DNA of 64,000 nucleotides from an uncultured Prevotella sp. (GTDB lineage: Bacteria > Bacteroidota > Bacteroidia > Bacteroidales > Bacteroidaceae). Made by a program: the position numbers and the translations under genes. Positions 35,541-45,376 of this stretch are shown here, one piece after another (position 1 is the first letter of the stretch; each line of letters begins with the position of its first letter). The notes below the pieces were generated by a model that saw nothing but the letters and a program-made list of their open reading frames with translations, did no database searches and was not told where the DNA came from. The stretch is taken from the NCBI GenBank assembly GCA_900771975.1, contig CAAGPV010000012.1:62001-126000 (forward strand). Reading direction: 5' to 3'.

Positions 35541-36503
35541 CTAACTCATCCGTCGTGAAGCCAGTAATAAGGCATAGAAAAATAAAACTCCCGTAACAAA
35601 TCCTGCCAAAGCGTCTACCAAATAATGGGCCTGAATATAAACAGTTGCGCAGCAAAGCAAAAGGTATAAGGGCAATAGCCATAGCGACAACTTATAGTTG
35701 CGTGCATGAAGCAACAGGCACATACACACTGTGCTAATGCCGACATGCGAACTTGGAAAAGCCGCGGTTGGACGTTCACCTGCCGATTTGGCATCTTCAA
35801 CAAGTTCATAGAACAGTCCTCCCTGACATCCAGGGCTTGGCAAACAGTCCTGATGATAATTGAAATAGTCGTGCATATTAGGAAATATGCCGGCGGCAAT
35901 CGTCTTTATGCCTACTGCCTTATAATAAAAGGTGGGGCCGACAACAGGTACAAACACGAAGATAACATAGTAGATAAAGAACGCTCCTACCACTATGAAG
36001 GCAGCTCGCTCAAACTCTCGGTAGCGACAGATAAAATAATAGAACACTGTTAACGCTATCATAGGATAGTAGGCCGCATAGCCCATATCGAACAGTTCGC
36101 TAAATATGTAACTGGGAACGGCCTTGGAAAACAGCAAAGCTGGCTGACAACCAAACAACGACTGCTCCCATGTTGCGAAAATATGGTCGAGATTGGGAAA
36201 GATGCGGTTAAGTTCATAGGTATCGGGATACCACCATGCCAACAAAGCCATTTGCACCAACACCCTTACAAAGCGCATTCCCCTGCATGGAAGAATGCGA
36301 TAGACACCCCATAAAGCAACCGTTATGGCAACTATACGCACACGACCCATCATCACCTCCATGGGATTGGCAAGCTTGGTGTACATAAAGAAGGCCAAAA
36401 CCAATGTCAGCAGCAAATAAACCATCACTACTTTTTCAACTGCCATCAGCCCTTTCAGCGGATGTTTCTCTATTTTAAACAAGTCAACAAGAAACTTTTT
36501 CAT
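35541..36503 (-). CDS. PAP2-family membrane phosphatase/transferase
   Basis: A 320-residue multi-pass membrane protein. The PAP2 signature is visible as FPSSHVGIST near 245 and AHYLVDALAG near 293. The two halves are separated by a long loop with GCQGGLFYELVEDAKSAG. Similar proteins in Bacteroidetes are annotated as inositol-phosphoceramide-synthase-like, so a sphingolipid or lipid-phosphate role is possible. The ATG at 36503 overlaps the epimerase stop (ATGA), so translation is coupled. Confidence 0.78.
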   Translation of the reverse strand: MKKFLVDLFKIEKHPLKGLMAVEKVVMVYLLLTLVLAFFMYTKLANPMEVMMGRVRIVAITVALWGVYRILPCRGMRFVRVLVQMALLAWWYPDTYELNRIFPNLDHIFATWEQSLFGCQPALLFSKAVPSYIFSELFDMGYAAYYPMIALTVFYYFICRYREFERAAFIVVGAFFIYYVIFVFVPVVGPTFYYKAVGIKTIAAGIFPNMHDYFNYHQDCLPSPGCQGGLFYELVEDAKSAGERPTAAFPSSHVGISTVCMCLLLHARNYKLSLWLLPLYLLLCCATVYIQAHYLVDALAGFVTGVLFFYALLLASRRMS

Positions 36504-37501
36504 AACCAATGGTTGTCTTTATACCATGCCACAGTTTCTTTCACCCCCTGTTCGAGCGTATACTGCGGATGAAAACCAAGTTCGTCTACGGCCGGTTCTA
36601 TGTCGCAGCGCCAATTGCGTTGCTTCAGTATATTGTATTTATCGTTATTCAAGGCTGTCATTCGTCCTGTCAGATGCCCCCACTGTTCGCCAAAGAAAGT
36701 GACAATGCGTAGCAACCACACGGGAGCCGTAATGCGCAACCACCATGGACGGCCAATCTCATTGTGTATCAGATTGCTGAACGTGGATGACTGATAAACC
36801 TGTCCATCACTAAGAAAGTACTTTCTGCCACTCTTTCCATGGTCAAGGGCCAGAAAAACAGCCTGCACAACATCTTTCACATAGACAAACGTAATATCTT
36901 GACGGCGGTAGCCTACAGCAAAATCCAAATGGTTTTGAATGCTCTTTGCCATTAAAAAATAGTCTCGCTCACGCGGACCATAGACACCAGTGGGACGCAA
37001 CACAATGTATGGAAAACCATACTCTGCGCTATCAAGACATTCTTCTGCTTTCAGTTTACTCTTACCATAGGCTGTATTAGGCATTGGGTGGTCGTTTTCC
37101 GTGATTTCTTCATAGGGCATCTGCTCCTTTATTGCACCGAAAACGCTAAGAGAACTCAAGTAGACAAAACGCTTTATAGGCATTTTCAAGGTCTGTATGG
37201 CTTCGGCAAGATGGCGTGTTCCTTCGGTATTCACCCGTTCAAAGTCTGCTGTATGCAAACATTTAGTTACCCCCGCAGCATGTACTACATAGTCGAAACT
37301 GTGGCCGGCCATTTGCTTCTGAAGCCGCTCTGACGAGCTAAAGTCCAATTCTATAAAATGTATGCGGGCATCGGTAAGGTATCGGCGCGAACTCGTGGGG
37401 CGCACTGCAGCCCACACCTCCATGTTGCGACGGAGTGCTTCTTCCACTATAAAACTGCCTATGAAACCGCTTGCCCCCGTTATGAGTATGCTATTGTTCA
37501 T
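36500..37501 (-). CDS. NAD(P)-dependent epimerase/dehydratase (extended SDR)
   Basis: A 333-residue Rossmann-fold enzyme. NAD-binding GASGFIGSF near residue 10; catalytic Tyr-x3-Lys in TAYGKSKLKAEE near 142; LRPTGVYGPRE near 165. Similar to sugar epimerases and HpnA-type proteins; the substrate is unknown. ATG 37501 is chosen because it starts at the Rossmann strand, whereas the long form (37582) would run through the promoter boxes at 37527-37558. Co-transcribed and overlapped with the PAP2 gene. Confidence 0.85.
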   Translation of the reverse strand: MNNSILITGASGFIGSFIVEEALRRNMEVWAAVRPTSSRRYLTDARIHFIELDFSSSERLQKQMAGHSFDYVVHAAGVTKCLHTADFERVNTEGTRHLAEAIQTLKMPIKRFVYLSSLSVFGAIKEQMPYEEITENDHPMPNTAYGKSKLKAEECLDSAEYGFPYIVLRPTGVYGPRERDYFLMAKSIQNHLDFAVGYRRQDITFVYVKDVVQAVFLALDHGKSGRKYFLSDGQVYQSSTFSNLIHNEIGRPWWLRITAPVWLLRIVTFFGEQWGHLTGRMTALNNDKYNILKQRNWRCDIEPAVDELGFHPQYTLEQGVKETVAWYKDNHWL

Positions 37502-37526
37502 ATTTCCAGCGTCTTGCAAAGCGGTG

Positions 37527-37558
37527 CAAAGGTAGTTATTATTCCAGTGAAACACAAA
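37527..37558 (-). promoter_or_regulatory. Promoter of the epimerase-PAP2 pair
   Basis: Minus-strand TTTG (37558-37555), 20-base spacer, TACCTTTG (37534-37527), both exact. It fixes the epimerase start at ATG 37501. Confidence 0.75.
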
Positions 37559-37711
37559 TTTAATGCTAAATATTCGTAACAACGCTTATCTTTCTCAATT
37601 CTTTTTACTTACTTTGCAAAAGAGAAGCAACTGTCTGCAGACACACAGAAAACTTGCGTTGGTGTTGGCGGCAAGTGTCGTTCACTATTCATTCAATAAA
37701 GTTATCCTACT

Positions 37712-39982
37712 ATGAGAAAAGGCAATAAAAGCGGCAAACGACTCACAAAGAAAGAGTTGACCGAGAAGCTATACGACTTCTTTCAGTCCCATCCCTCCGA
37801 GACCTTCAGCTTTAAGCAAATCTTCAAAGCCCTCCGTCTTACCACCCACCCCGCCAAAATGGTGGCCATCGATTCTATGGACGAGTTGGCATGGGACGAC
37901 GTATTGGCCAAAGTGGGCGAAAATGCCTATCGCCTCAACACCAAAGGCCAAGTACAAGAAGGAACCTTTGTGCGTAAAGCCAACGGCAAGAACTCATTTG
38001 TTCCCGACGATGGTGGTACTACCATCTTTGTATCCGAGCGCAACTCTATGACCGCCCTCACCGGCGACCGCGTTAAAGTGCAGTTTCTGGCCCGTCGCAA
38101 AAAGCACATCAAAGAGGCCATGGTCATAGAAATTCTCCAACGCAAGAAAGACACTTTCGTAGGTCGCCTGCGTGTAGACCGCGACATCGCCTTCCTCATC
38201 ACACAAGACAACCTGTTCTCAAGCGACATTCTCATTCCCAAGAGCAAGCTCAAGAACGGACAGACAGACGACAAGGCAGTTGTAAAAATCACACAATGGC
38301 CCAATGCCGACCACAAGAACTTCGTTGGCGAGGTTGTGGACATTCTTGGAAAATCGGGCGACAACGATGTTGAGATGAACACTATTCTTGTGCAATATGG
38401 ACTACCTTATAAATATCCCAAGGCAGTTGAAGACGCCGCCAACAAGATAACGGGGGAGATAACCCCCAAAGACGAAGCCGAACGCGAAGATTTTCGCAGC
38501 ACATGGACATGTACCATCGACCCGAAAGACGCCAAAGACTTTGACGATGCCCTAAGCATAAAGCGGAAAGACAACGGTCTTTGGGAAGTGGGGGTACACA
38601 TTGCCGACGTTAGCCATTACGTTAAAGAGGGTGACATCATCGACAAGGAAGCCCAGAAACGGGCTACGAGCATCTATCTTGTCGATCGCACCATCCCAAT
38701 GCTACCTGAGCACCTGTGTAACTTCGTCTGTTCACTTCGTCCTAACGAAGAAAAGCTATGCTATAGTGCCGTGTTTGATCTTGATGATGATGCCGAGGTA
38801 AAAGACTTCCGCATTGTTCACACCATCATCAAGTCAAACCGACGTTATGCCTACGAGGAAGCTCAAGCCTTGTTGGAAGCCAATGGAGTAGTAGACGGCA
38901 CAGGACAACCAGCTCCCGCCCCCGGCAAAGAGGGATATAAAGGCGAGTATGCCGAGCAGATTGTTACGCTTGACCGATTGGCCAAGAAGTTACGGGCACG
39001 CCGCTTCAAAGCGGGTGCTGTCAAGTTTGAATCGGAAGAACTTCATTTCGACATTGACGAAAATGGTAAACCCATTCGTTGTTACTTCAAGAAATCAAAG
39101 GATGCCAACAAACTCATTGAGGAATTCATGTTGTTGGCTAACCGCATGGTGGCAGAAAGCGTGGGAAAAGTGCCCAAAGGCAAGCATCCCAAAACTCTTC
39201 CCTACCGCATTCACGATAATCCAGACCCCCAAAAGCTGGAAACATTGCGCGAGTTTGTCGTCAAATTTGGCTACCGCATGAAGTCTACCAGCACCAAAGG
39301 GGCTACATCACGCAGCCTTAATTCACTGATGGATGCTTGTGAAGGCAAACGCGAACAAAAGCTGATACAGACCGTAGCGCTTCGATCGATGATGAAAGCC
39401 AAATATTCCACACACAACATCGGTCACTTCGGATTGGCATTCGACTATTACACCCACTTCACTTCGCCCATCCGCCGCTACCCAGACACCATGGTTCACC
39501 GTTTGCTCACGCGCTATCAAGAAGGTGGACGTTCGGCCGACAAGAAGAAATATGAAGACCTCTGCGAACACTGTTCGGACATGGAGCAGATTGCGCAAAA
39601 CGCTGAACGCGATTCCATCAAGTATAAGATGGTGGAATTTATGGGCGAACATGTGGGAGAAGAGTATGATGCACACATCAGTGGCATACAGAGCTATGGC
39701 ATCTACTGCGAAATCGACTCCAACCACTGCGAGGGTTTGGTTCCAATGCGCGACCTCGATGACGACTATTACGAGTTTGACGAAAAAAATTATTGTCTTG
39801 TAGGCCGCCGTCATCACCACATCTACCAGCTTGGCGATCCCATTCGCATAAAGGTGGCAGGTGCCAATCTCGAGCGAAAACAACTTGACTTTGTTCCAAT
39901 CGACAACAACACAGAAGACAACGAGGCCCCATACAGAGGCAAGAGTGGCAAAAAAGGTTATAGAAAAGGTAAGAAAAAATAA
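37712..39982 (+). CDS. rnr: Ribonuclease R
   Basis: A 756-residue 3'-to-5' exoribonuclease that degrades structured RNA. N-terminal winged-helix-like (~10-70) and cold-shock domains (~80-240), then RNB catalytic domain (~255-600) with DPKDAKDFDDALSI (metal-binding Asp cluster), HIADVSHYV and a YTHFTSPIRRYPD block. A C-terminal S1 domain (~640-730) is followed by a Lys/Gly-rich tail. RNase R rather than RNase II is supported by the HTH start, the basic tail and the length. A single base (or overlapping operon) step leads to the next gene, which starts 3 bases after the stop. Confidence 0.94.
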   Translation: MRKGNKSGKRLTKKELTEKLYDFFQSHPSETFSFKQIFKALRLTTHPAKMVAIDSMDELAWDDVLAKVGENAYRLNTKGQVQEGTFVRKANGKNSFVPDDGGTTIFVSERNSMTALTGDRVKVQFLARRKKHIKEAMVIEILQRKKDTFVGRLRVDRDIAFLITQDNLFSSDILIPKSKLKNGQTDDKAVVKITQWPNADHKNFVGEVVDILGKSGDNDVEMNTILVQYGLPYKYPKAVEDAANKITGEITPKDEAEREDFRSTWTCTIDPKDAKDFDDALSIKRKDNGLWEVGVHIADVSHYVKEGDIIDKEAQKRATSIYLVDRTIPMLPEHLCNFVCSLRPNEEKLCYSAVFDLDDDAEVKDFRIVHTIIKSNRRYAYEEAQALLEANGVVDGTGQPAPAPGKEGYKGEYAEQIVTLDRLAKKLRARRFKAGAVKFESEELHFDIDENGKPIRCYFKKSKDANKLIEEFMLLANRMVAESVGKVPKGKHPKTLPYRIHDNPDPQKLETLREFVVKFGYRMKSTSTKGATSRSLNSLMDACEGKREQKLIQTVALRSMMKAKYSTHNIGHFGLAFDYYTHFTSPIRRYPDTMVHRLLTRYQEGGRSADKKKYEDLCEHCSDMEQIAQNAERDSIKYKMVEFMGEHVGEEYDAHISGIQSYGIYCEIDSNHCEGLVPMRDLDDDYYEFDEKNYCLVGRRHHHIYQLGDPIRIKVAGANLERKQLDFVPIDNNTEDNEAPYRGKSGKKGYRKGKKK

Positions 39983-39985
39983 GGT

Positions 39986-40648
39986 TTGAAACGACTTCGA
40001 AAAATTCATTTCTCCCACAAAGAGGAACTATGGAATAGCTGGTCACATGCCGGTGGCATACTTTTGGGAGTTGTGGTGGGTATCATCTTTTTGGTATGGT
40101 GCTTTCGTAAAGAGAACGGATGGGCAACGGCGGGAATCATTCTTTACCTCTTTGGTATGCTAATGTCTTACGCTGCCTCCACCATCTATCATAGTCTGTC
40201 GGCATGGAGCAAGTGGAAAGAGCGATTACGCAAATGGGACCATGCTGCCATCTACTGGCACATTGCCGGTTCCTATTCGCCCATTACGCTCATCGCATTG
40301 CGCGAACAGGGCTATTGGGGATGGTCGCTCTTTGTGTTTGTATGGCTTTGTGCCATTATCGGAACTGTCATCTCGTTTATTAAGCTAAAAGACCATAGCA
40401 ACGTTGAAACCCTTTGCTTTGTCGGAATGGGTTTATCGGTATTGGTGGCTTTCAAGCCTTTATATCAAGCTGTCGCCCCTGGAGCGGTGGCATGGATAGT
40501 GGCCGAGGGGGTGAGTTACATCACTGGAGCTATCTTCTATAGTCTCAACAAACGGCGATATATGCACTCTGTCTTCCACTTCTTTGTGCTGGCTGGTTCC
40601 ATCTGCCACATAGTAGCAGTGTGGGACATACTGATGCAATATCTGTAA
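39986..40648 (+). CDS. Hemolysin III family membrane protein (PAQR-like), TTG start
   Basis: A 220-residue protein with about seven membrane segments. Family markers: SHAGGILLG near residue 20, a TIYHSL motif near 68, WDHAAIYWHIAGSYSPI near 85 and HSVFHFFVLAGSICH near 195, giving the conserved His/Asp set of the HlyIII/AdipoR/PAQR superfamily. Function in bacteria is uncertain (putative metal-dependent hydrolase or membrane homeostasis). The frame has no ATG before the middle of the protein, so TTG 39986, 3 bases after the rnr stop, is taken as the start. Confidence 0.85.
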   Translation: MKRLRKIHFSHKEELWNSWSHAGGILLGVVVGIIFLVWCFRKENGWATAGIILYLFGMLMSYAASTIYHSLSAWSKWKERLRKWDHAAIYWHIAGSYSPITLIALREQGYWGWSLFVFVWLCAIIGTVISFIKLKDHSNVETLCFVGMGLSVLVAFKPLYQAVAPGAVAWIVAEGVSYITGAIFYSLNKRRYMHSVFHFFVLAGSICHIVAVWDILMQYL

Positions 40649-40685
40649 ACAGTTTTACCGTCTGCCGAAAGATTTGCTTTTTATT

Positions 40686-40740
40686 TTATAACAACAACGG
40701 GGAGAATACAGTAATGATATTCTCCCCGTTGTTGTTATAA
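40686..40740. terminator. 23-bp perfect hairpin between convergent hlyIII and cysS genes
   Basis: Bases 40686-40708 and 40718-40740 are perfect inverse complements (23 pairs, 9-base loop). The outer part is A/T-rich in both directions, so it can end both genes. Confidence 0.8.
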
Positions 40741-40751
40741 ATCTGTTGTTG

Positions 40752-42242
40752 TCACTTGTTCAGCTTCCAAGTAACTCCATCCTTTGTATCTTTCACCTCA
40801 AATCCGGCATCAGACAGGGCATCACGTATTTTGTCGCTCGTTGCCCAGTCTTTGTCGGCCTTGGCTTTAGCACGCAATTCAAGCACCATATCCACCACCT
40901 TGCCATAGGCTTGCTCACGGGCATCGTTGTTGGCTCCACGCTCATCGCTCAGCCCAAGCAAGTCGAAAGCAAAGAGCTGCATCGTTGCCGACAACTCTTT
41001 AAGGTCGTCTGCCGAAATCTGCGCTTTGTGGTCGAGTAGCGAGTTGACCACATGGCAGGCCTCAAACAGGTTGGAAATGACGGTTGGCGTCTGAAGATCA
41101 TCATTCATTGCATCGTAATTGGCTTGACGGAAACCTGTTACAAAGGTATGGGTCTTTTCGTCCGAGGTCTTTGAAACCGGTATTCGCTCCAAATCGGTAA
41201 TGGTGTTCATCAGTCGCTCGTAACCCTTTTGGGCTGCCTTTAGAGCATCGTTGCTGAAGTCTACCGTTCCGCGATAGTGGGCAGAAAGGGTAAAGAAGCG
41301 TATGGTCATGGGCGAATAGGCCTGTTCGAGCAACGGATGGTTGCCGGTAAAGAGTTGTTCGAGGGTGATAAAGTTACCCAACGATTTGGCCATCTTCTGC
41401 CCGTTAATGGTCAGCATGTTGTTGTGCATCCAGTATTTCACCATAGGCGATCCTTGGGAGGCCACAGCTTGTGCTATCTCACACTCATGGTGCGGGAAGA
41501 TAAGGTCCATTCCTCCCCCATGGATATCAAAGTGCGAACCAAGATATTTACGTCCCATAGCAGTACATTCACAGTGCCATCCAGGGAAACCATCACTCCA
41601 TGGACTTGGCCAACGCATGATGTGCTCGGGTGTAGCCTTTTTCCAAAGAGCAAAGTCCACTTGATTTTTCTTCTCACCTACCCCGTTGAGCGAACGTGAA
41701 TTGTTTATCATGTCTGTCAGATTGCGCCCTGACAAAATACCGTAATGGTGGTCTTTGTCATATTTCTCAACGTCAAAATAGACACTGCCGTTGCTCTCAT
41801 AAGCATAGCCATTGTCCAAAATTTCTTTCACAAGTTGCTCTTGTTCGATGATATGACCTGTGGCATGGGGTTCGATAGAGGGGCGCAAGACGTTCAGACT
41901 GTCCATTGCAGCATGATAACGATTGGTGTAATACTGCGCTATCTCCATCGGTTCGAGTTGCTCAAGACGGGCTTTCTTCTCTATTTTGTCATCGCCTTCG
42001 TCTGCATCGTGCTCTAAATGACCTACATCGGTGATATTTCTCACATAGCGCACCTTGTAGCCCAAGTGGCGCAAATAGCGGAAAAGTATGTCAAACGTTA
42101 TGGCTGGCCGTGCATGACCCAAATGGGGATCGCCATAAACGGTCGGTCCACAAACATACATTCCTACATGTGGGGCATGAAGAGGGACAAAACGTTCCTT
42201 TTGTCGTGTTAGTGTGTTATATATAATAAGTCTCTGTTCCAT
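40752..42242 (-). CDS. cysS: Cysteinyl-tRNA synthetase
   Basis: Charges tRNA-Cys with cysteine. The 496-residue protein has the zinc Cys and HIGH region in CGPTVYGDPHLGHARP near residue 30, further zinc ligands in GWHCECTAMG and PHHECEIAQ, the KMSKS variant KMAKSLGN near 268, and a C-terminal DALR-like anticodon-binding domain. ATG 42242 is used. The non-ATG start 30 bases upstream (42272) would overlap the -7 box (42270-42277). Confidence 0.95.
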   Translation of the reverse strand: MEQRLIIYNTLTRQKERFVPLHAPHVGMYVCGPTVYGDPHLGHARPAITFDILFRYLRHLGYKVRYVRNITDVGHLEHDADEGDDKIEKKARLEQLEPMEIAQYYTNRYHAAMDSLNVLRPSIEPHATGHIIEQEQLVKEILDNGYAYESNGSVYFDVEKYDKDHHYGILSGRNLTDMINNSRSLNGVGEKKNQVDFALWKKATPEHIMRWPSPWSDGFPGWHCECTAMGRKYLGSHFDIHGGGMDLIFPHHECEIAQAVASQGSPMVKYWMHNNMLTINGQKMAKSLGNFITLEQLFTGNHPLLEQAYSPMTIRFFTLSAHYRGTVDFSNDALKAAQKGYERLMNTITDLERIPVSKTSDEKTHTFVTGFRQANYDAMNDDLQTPTVISNLFEACHVVNSLLDHKAQISADDLKELSATMQLFAFDLLGLSDERGANNDAREQAYGKVVDMVLELRAKAKADKDWATSDKIRDALSDAGFEVKDTKDGVTWKLNK

Positions 42243-42580
42243 AGCTGACTGGTATATTGTTATTGGTTGCAAAGGTACAAGAAGTTTACGAATAATCCTA
42301 ATTATTTTCCAAAACCCTGTCTATCGAAGCTAAAACGAGCGATTTTGAAGGTGAAACATACAAATTTTGGAAGCAAATTCTAAATACTTCACAAACCTTC
42401 TGATTATCAATTGTTTACATACAAGGCTAAAACAACCGAAAAATAACGCACAAGAATGTAGGGATATTTATACAAAATATTTACAATTCCGTGTAAAAAA
42501 AGCAGATGATTTGTTTTGCGCTTCCTGCTATTTACCGTACCTTTGCAATAAATCATATAACTTTTATATAGCTAAAAACT
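42243..42580. other. 338-base divergent intergenic region
   Basis: Between cysS and the CoA-transferase gene. It contains the cysS -7 box TACCTTTG (minus, 42277-42270, no good -33) and the CoA-transferase promoter (42515-42545). Bases 42309-42371 have scattered words shared with the repeat at 54057-54137 (AAAACCCTGT, AAGCTAAAAC) but no clean inverted repeat. No open frame or RNA gene was recognised. Confidence 0.6.
42515..42545 (+). promoter_or_regulatory. Promoter of the CoA-transferase and pncB genes
   Basis: TTTG (42515-42518), 19-base spacer, TACCTTTG (42538-42545), both exact; 35 bases to ATG 42581. Confidence 0.75.
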
Positions 42581-44089
42581 ATGGCATATACACGCATAAC
42601 AGCAGCAGAAGGTGCTGCTATGATTGAGGATGGGGCAACAATAGGCTTCAGCGGTTTCACTCCCAACGGCATACCTAAAGCCGTAATACGCGAAATCAAA
42701 AAGAAAGCAGAAGCTCTTCATGCCGAAGGAAAGCCCTATCAGGTGAGCATAGTCACTGGTGCTTCGGGCTGCCAAAGCCTCGAAGGAGATATGGCGAAAG
42801 CACATGCCATCAAGTTTCGTGGTCCCTTTTCTACCAACAAGGACTTTCGCATACATACCAATTTGGGAGAAATAGACTATGAAGACATGCACCTTGGTCA
42901 TGTGGCAGAACGTCTGCGCCGTGGCTTTTATGGTGAAATAGACTGGGCTTTCATCGAGGTAAGCGACCTGGAAGAAGGCAATGATGTCTGCAAGGCTTAT
43001 CTCACAACTGCTGGTGGCATTGTTCCCACTATCGTCAGGTTGGCCAAGCACGTAATGATAGAATGGAACCACTTTCACAACCCCAACTCAAAGCGTCTTC
43101 ACGATGTGTACGAATGTGAGGAATATCCCCACCGCAAACCCATTCCCTTGCTATCGGTAGGGGGAAGAATAGGCAAGAACTATGTTGAGATTGATCCTTC
43201 CAAGATTGTTGGAGTGGTAGAAACAAATATTCCCGAAGAAGCCCGCGCCTTCAAAGACCTTAGTCCGGAGACAACAGCCATAGGCGCTCACGTGGTTGAC
43301 TTCTTCCTCAACGACATGAAAGCTGGACACATTCCGCCCACCATGTTCCCTATACAAAGTGGTGTGGGAACAACTGGCAATGCCGTTCTAAAGGCCATAG
43401 GTCTGTGCAAAGGCCTTCCACCGATGGAAGTTTACTCGGAAGTTGTACAAGACGCCGTTATCGATCTGATGGAAGAGGGCAAGATAACACAGGCTTCCTG
43501 TGCCGCCATGACATGTACAAACGAGTGCATCCAGCACGTATATGACAACATGGACTATTTCGCCAAACACCTTACGTTACGTCCAAGCGAACTTGCCAAC
43601 TCACCCGAACTTATCCGGCGGTTTGGCGTAATCGCCATGAACACGGCATTGGAATGTGACCTCTATGGCAACGAAAATTCCAGCCACATCTGCGGTTCAA
43701 ACCTTATGAACGGCATAGGAGGCTCTTGCGACTATGAACGCAACGGCTCCATCAGCATCTTCTATACTCCTTCCACCGCAAAAGGCGGAAAGATAAGTGC
43801 CATCGTTCCCATGTGTTGCCACGTTGACAGCACCGAGCACGATGTAGATATCATTGTTACCGAGCAGGGCGTTGCCGACTTACGTGGAAAAGGACCAGTG
43901 AGAAGAGCCAAGGAAATAATTGAGCACTGTGCGCATCCCGACTATCGCCCATTGCTGAAAGACTACCTCGAACACATTGCGCCAATGGGACACGAGCCGC
44001 AAAGCATGAGGGCTGCATTGGCCTTCCACGACACATTCTTAAGGAAAGGCGATATGCGCTTGACTGACTTTGGCGAATACCTAAAGTAA
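42581..44089 (+). CDS. Acetyl-CoA hydrolase/transferase family protein (probable succinate/acetate CoA-transferase)
   Basis: A 502-residue class I CoA-transferase-like enzyme that swaps CoA between acyl-CoA and a carboxylate (or hydrolyses acetyl-CoA). Motifs: GATIGFSGFTPNGIPKA near residue 20, the GVGTTGNAVLKAIG glycine loop near 255, NENSSHICGSNLMNGIGG near 365 (region of the family's acyl-CoA binding), and VTEQGVADLRGKGP near 428. In Bacteroidetes such enzymes often link succinate or acetate excretion with CoA recycling. 26 bases before pncB. Confidence 0.87.
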   Translation: MAYTRITAAEGAAMIEDGATIGFSGFTPNGIPKAVIREIKKKAEALHAEGKPYQVSIVTGASGCQSLEGDMAKAHAIKFRGPFSTNKDFRIHTNLGEIDYEDMHLGHVAERLRRGFYGEIDWAFIEVSDLEEGNDVCKAYLTTAGGIVPTIVRLAKHVMIEWNHFHNPNSKRLHDVYECEEYPHRKPIPLLSVGGRIGKNYVEIDPSKIVGVVETNIPEEARAFKDLSPETTAIGAHVVDFFLNDMKAGHIPPTMFPIQSGVGTTGNAVLKAIGLCKGLPPMEVYSEVVQDAVIDLMEEGKITQASCAAMTCTNECIQHVYDNMDYFAKHLTLRPSELANSPELIRRFGVIAMNTALECDLYGNENSSHICGSNLMNGIGGSCDYERNGSISIFYTPSTAKGGKISAIVPMCCHVDSTEHDVDIIVTEQGVADLRGKGPVRRAKEIIEHCAHPDYRPLLKDYLEHIAPMGHEPQSMRAALAFHDTFLRKGDMRLTDFGEYLK

Positions 44090-44115
44090 GACAACCCACA
44101 AACCAGCAAACAACC

Positions 44116-45345
44116 ATGAAGCAAATAATACAACATCTTACGGACAACGATGCCTATACATTCAGTTGTCAATACTACGTTTTGCAGAAATACCCCCGCG
44201 CCGAGGTGGAATACACGTTCTTTGACCGAAACAATACTTGCTATCCGCACGGATTTGGCGAACTCGTTGAAGAGCAAATAGGAGCTATGCCCCACGTCAT
44301 AGTGAGCGAAGAAGAAATCCAATTCATGAAAAAACGTATGTATTATTTGCCTGAATGGTATTTCACTTTCCTTCGTGGCTATCGCTTCAACCCACACGAA
44401 GTGAGCGTTTCGCAAGACGAAGAAGGGCATTTGTCCATCAACATCCGTGGCAAATGGTATTCTGCTATCATGTGGGAGATGCCCATACTGAGCATTGTTT
44501 CCGAACTGATGCATATACATAGGGGCGACATAAAGCGCTACAACCCTGCCCGTGAACGCGAAAGAGCCATTCTGAAAACACGACAAATACTCTCGTCGGG
44601 GCTTGTCTTGGGGGATATGGGCACACGACGACGTTTGTCGTACGACCATCAAGACCTTGTAATACGCACCATGAAAGAGGTAAGCAACGAAGGTGGCTAC
44701 ACTGATGAAGTGGGCAACTACCACCCATGGACGGGCAAGTTCACTGGCACCAGCAACGTCTATCTTGCCATGAAGTACGACCTCAAGGCCATAGGAACGA
44801 TGAGCCATCAGCTCATAGAGTTTGAAGAGAATGTCAGTGGGGTGTTTGAATGTAACTTCAACGTAATGAAAAAGTTCTCGGATGTCTACGATGGAGACAA
44901 CGGTATCTACCTGTACGACTGCTTTGGCGACCGTGTTTTCTTCAGCAACTTGTCCAAACGGATGGCCATGATGTTCTCAGGACTTCGCGTAGATAGCGGT
45001 GACGAACATGAACAAACCGAAAAAATCATCGACAAATACAAGAGTTTGGGTATTGACCCTGCTACCAAACAGGTTGTCTTCTCCAACGGATTGGATATAG
45101 AAAAGGCCATAGCCATACACAAATATGTCAACGGACGTGTTCAGGATAGCTATGGCGTGGGGACATTTCTCACCTGTGACGTGGAGAACTGTGAGCCTAT
45201 GAACATCGTGATAAAGCTCACCGGTTGTCGCATCACCGAGAAACGGGAATGGCACGACTGTGTCAAACTGTCCTGCGACAAGGGAAAGACACTTGGCAAC
45301 TCCGACAAATGCGCTTATCTAAGCCGGTTGTTGGAAAAAGAATGA
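44116..45345 (+). CDS. pncB: Nicotinate phosphoribosyltransferase
   Basis: Makes nicotinate mononucleotide from nicotinate and PRPP in NAD salvage. The 409-residue protein shows LTDNDAYTFSCQYYV near residue 8, EMPILSIVSELM near 125, the regulatory His region FTGTSNVYLA(M)KY near 214-222 and FFSNLSKRMAMMFSGLRVDSGD near 275-298, all typical of PncB. It follows the CoA-transferase gene by 26 bases, so both probably use the promoter at 42515-42545. Its TGA lies inside the terminator stem at 45341-45376. Confidence 0.93.
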   Translation: MKQIIQHLTDNDAYTFSCQYYVLQKYPRAEVEYTFFDRNNTCYPHGFGELVEEQIGAMPHVIVSEEEIQFMKKRMYYLPEWYFTFLRGYRFNPHEVSVSQDEEGHLSINIRGKWYSAIMWEMPILSIVSELMHIHRGDIKRYNPARERERAILKTRQILSSGLVLGDMGTRRRLSYDHQDLVIRTMKEVSNEGGYTDEVGNYHPWTGKFTGTSNVYLAMKYDLKAIGTMSHQLIEFEENVSGVFECNFNVMKKFSDVYDGDNGIYLYDCFGDRVFFSNLSKRMAMMFSGLRVDSGDEHEQTEKIIDKYKSLGIDPATKQVVFSNGLDIEKAIAIHKYVNGRVQDSYGVGTFLTCDVENCEPMNIVIKLTGCRITEKREWHDCVKLSCDKGKTLGNSDKCAYLSRLLEKE

Positions 45346-45376
45346 ACAACCCTTTAACAGGTAAGGGTTGTTCATT
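45341..45376. terminator. Shared terminator overlapping two stop codons
   Basis: AATGAACAACCCTT (45341-45354) pairs perfectly with 45363-45376. One arm contains the pncB TGA (45343-45345) and the other runs into the methyltransferase TAA (45377-45375). Convergent genes thus use one hairpin. Confidence 0.75.

Noticed and set aside
39323..40018. 231-codon minus-strand open frame opposite rnr
   Set aside because: Fully opposite the RNB/S1 part of rnr, which is strongly supported.
42309..42371. Third copy of the palindromic repeat family
   Set aside because: It shares AAAACCCTGT and AAGCTAAAAC words with 54057-54137 but has no clean inverted pair; at best a decayed copy.
43963..44808. 281-codon minus-strand open frame across the CoA-transferase/pncB junction
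   Set aside because: Opposite two well-supported genes and their short gap; no promoter or domain.
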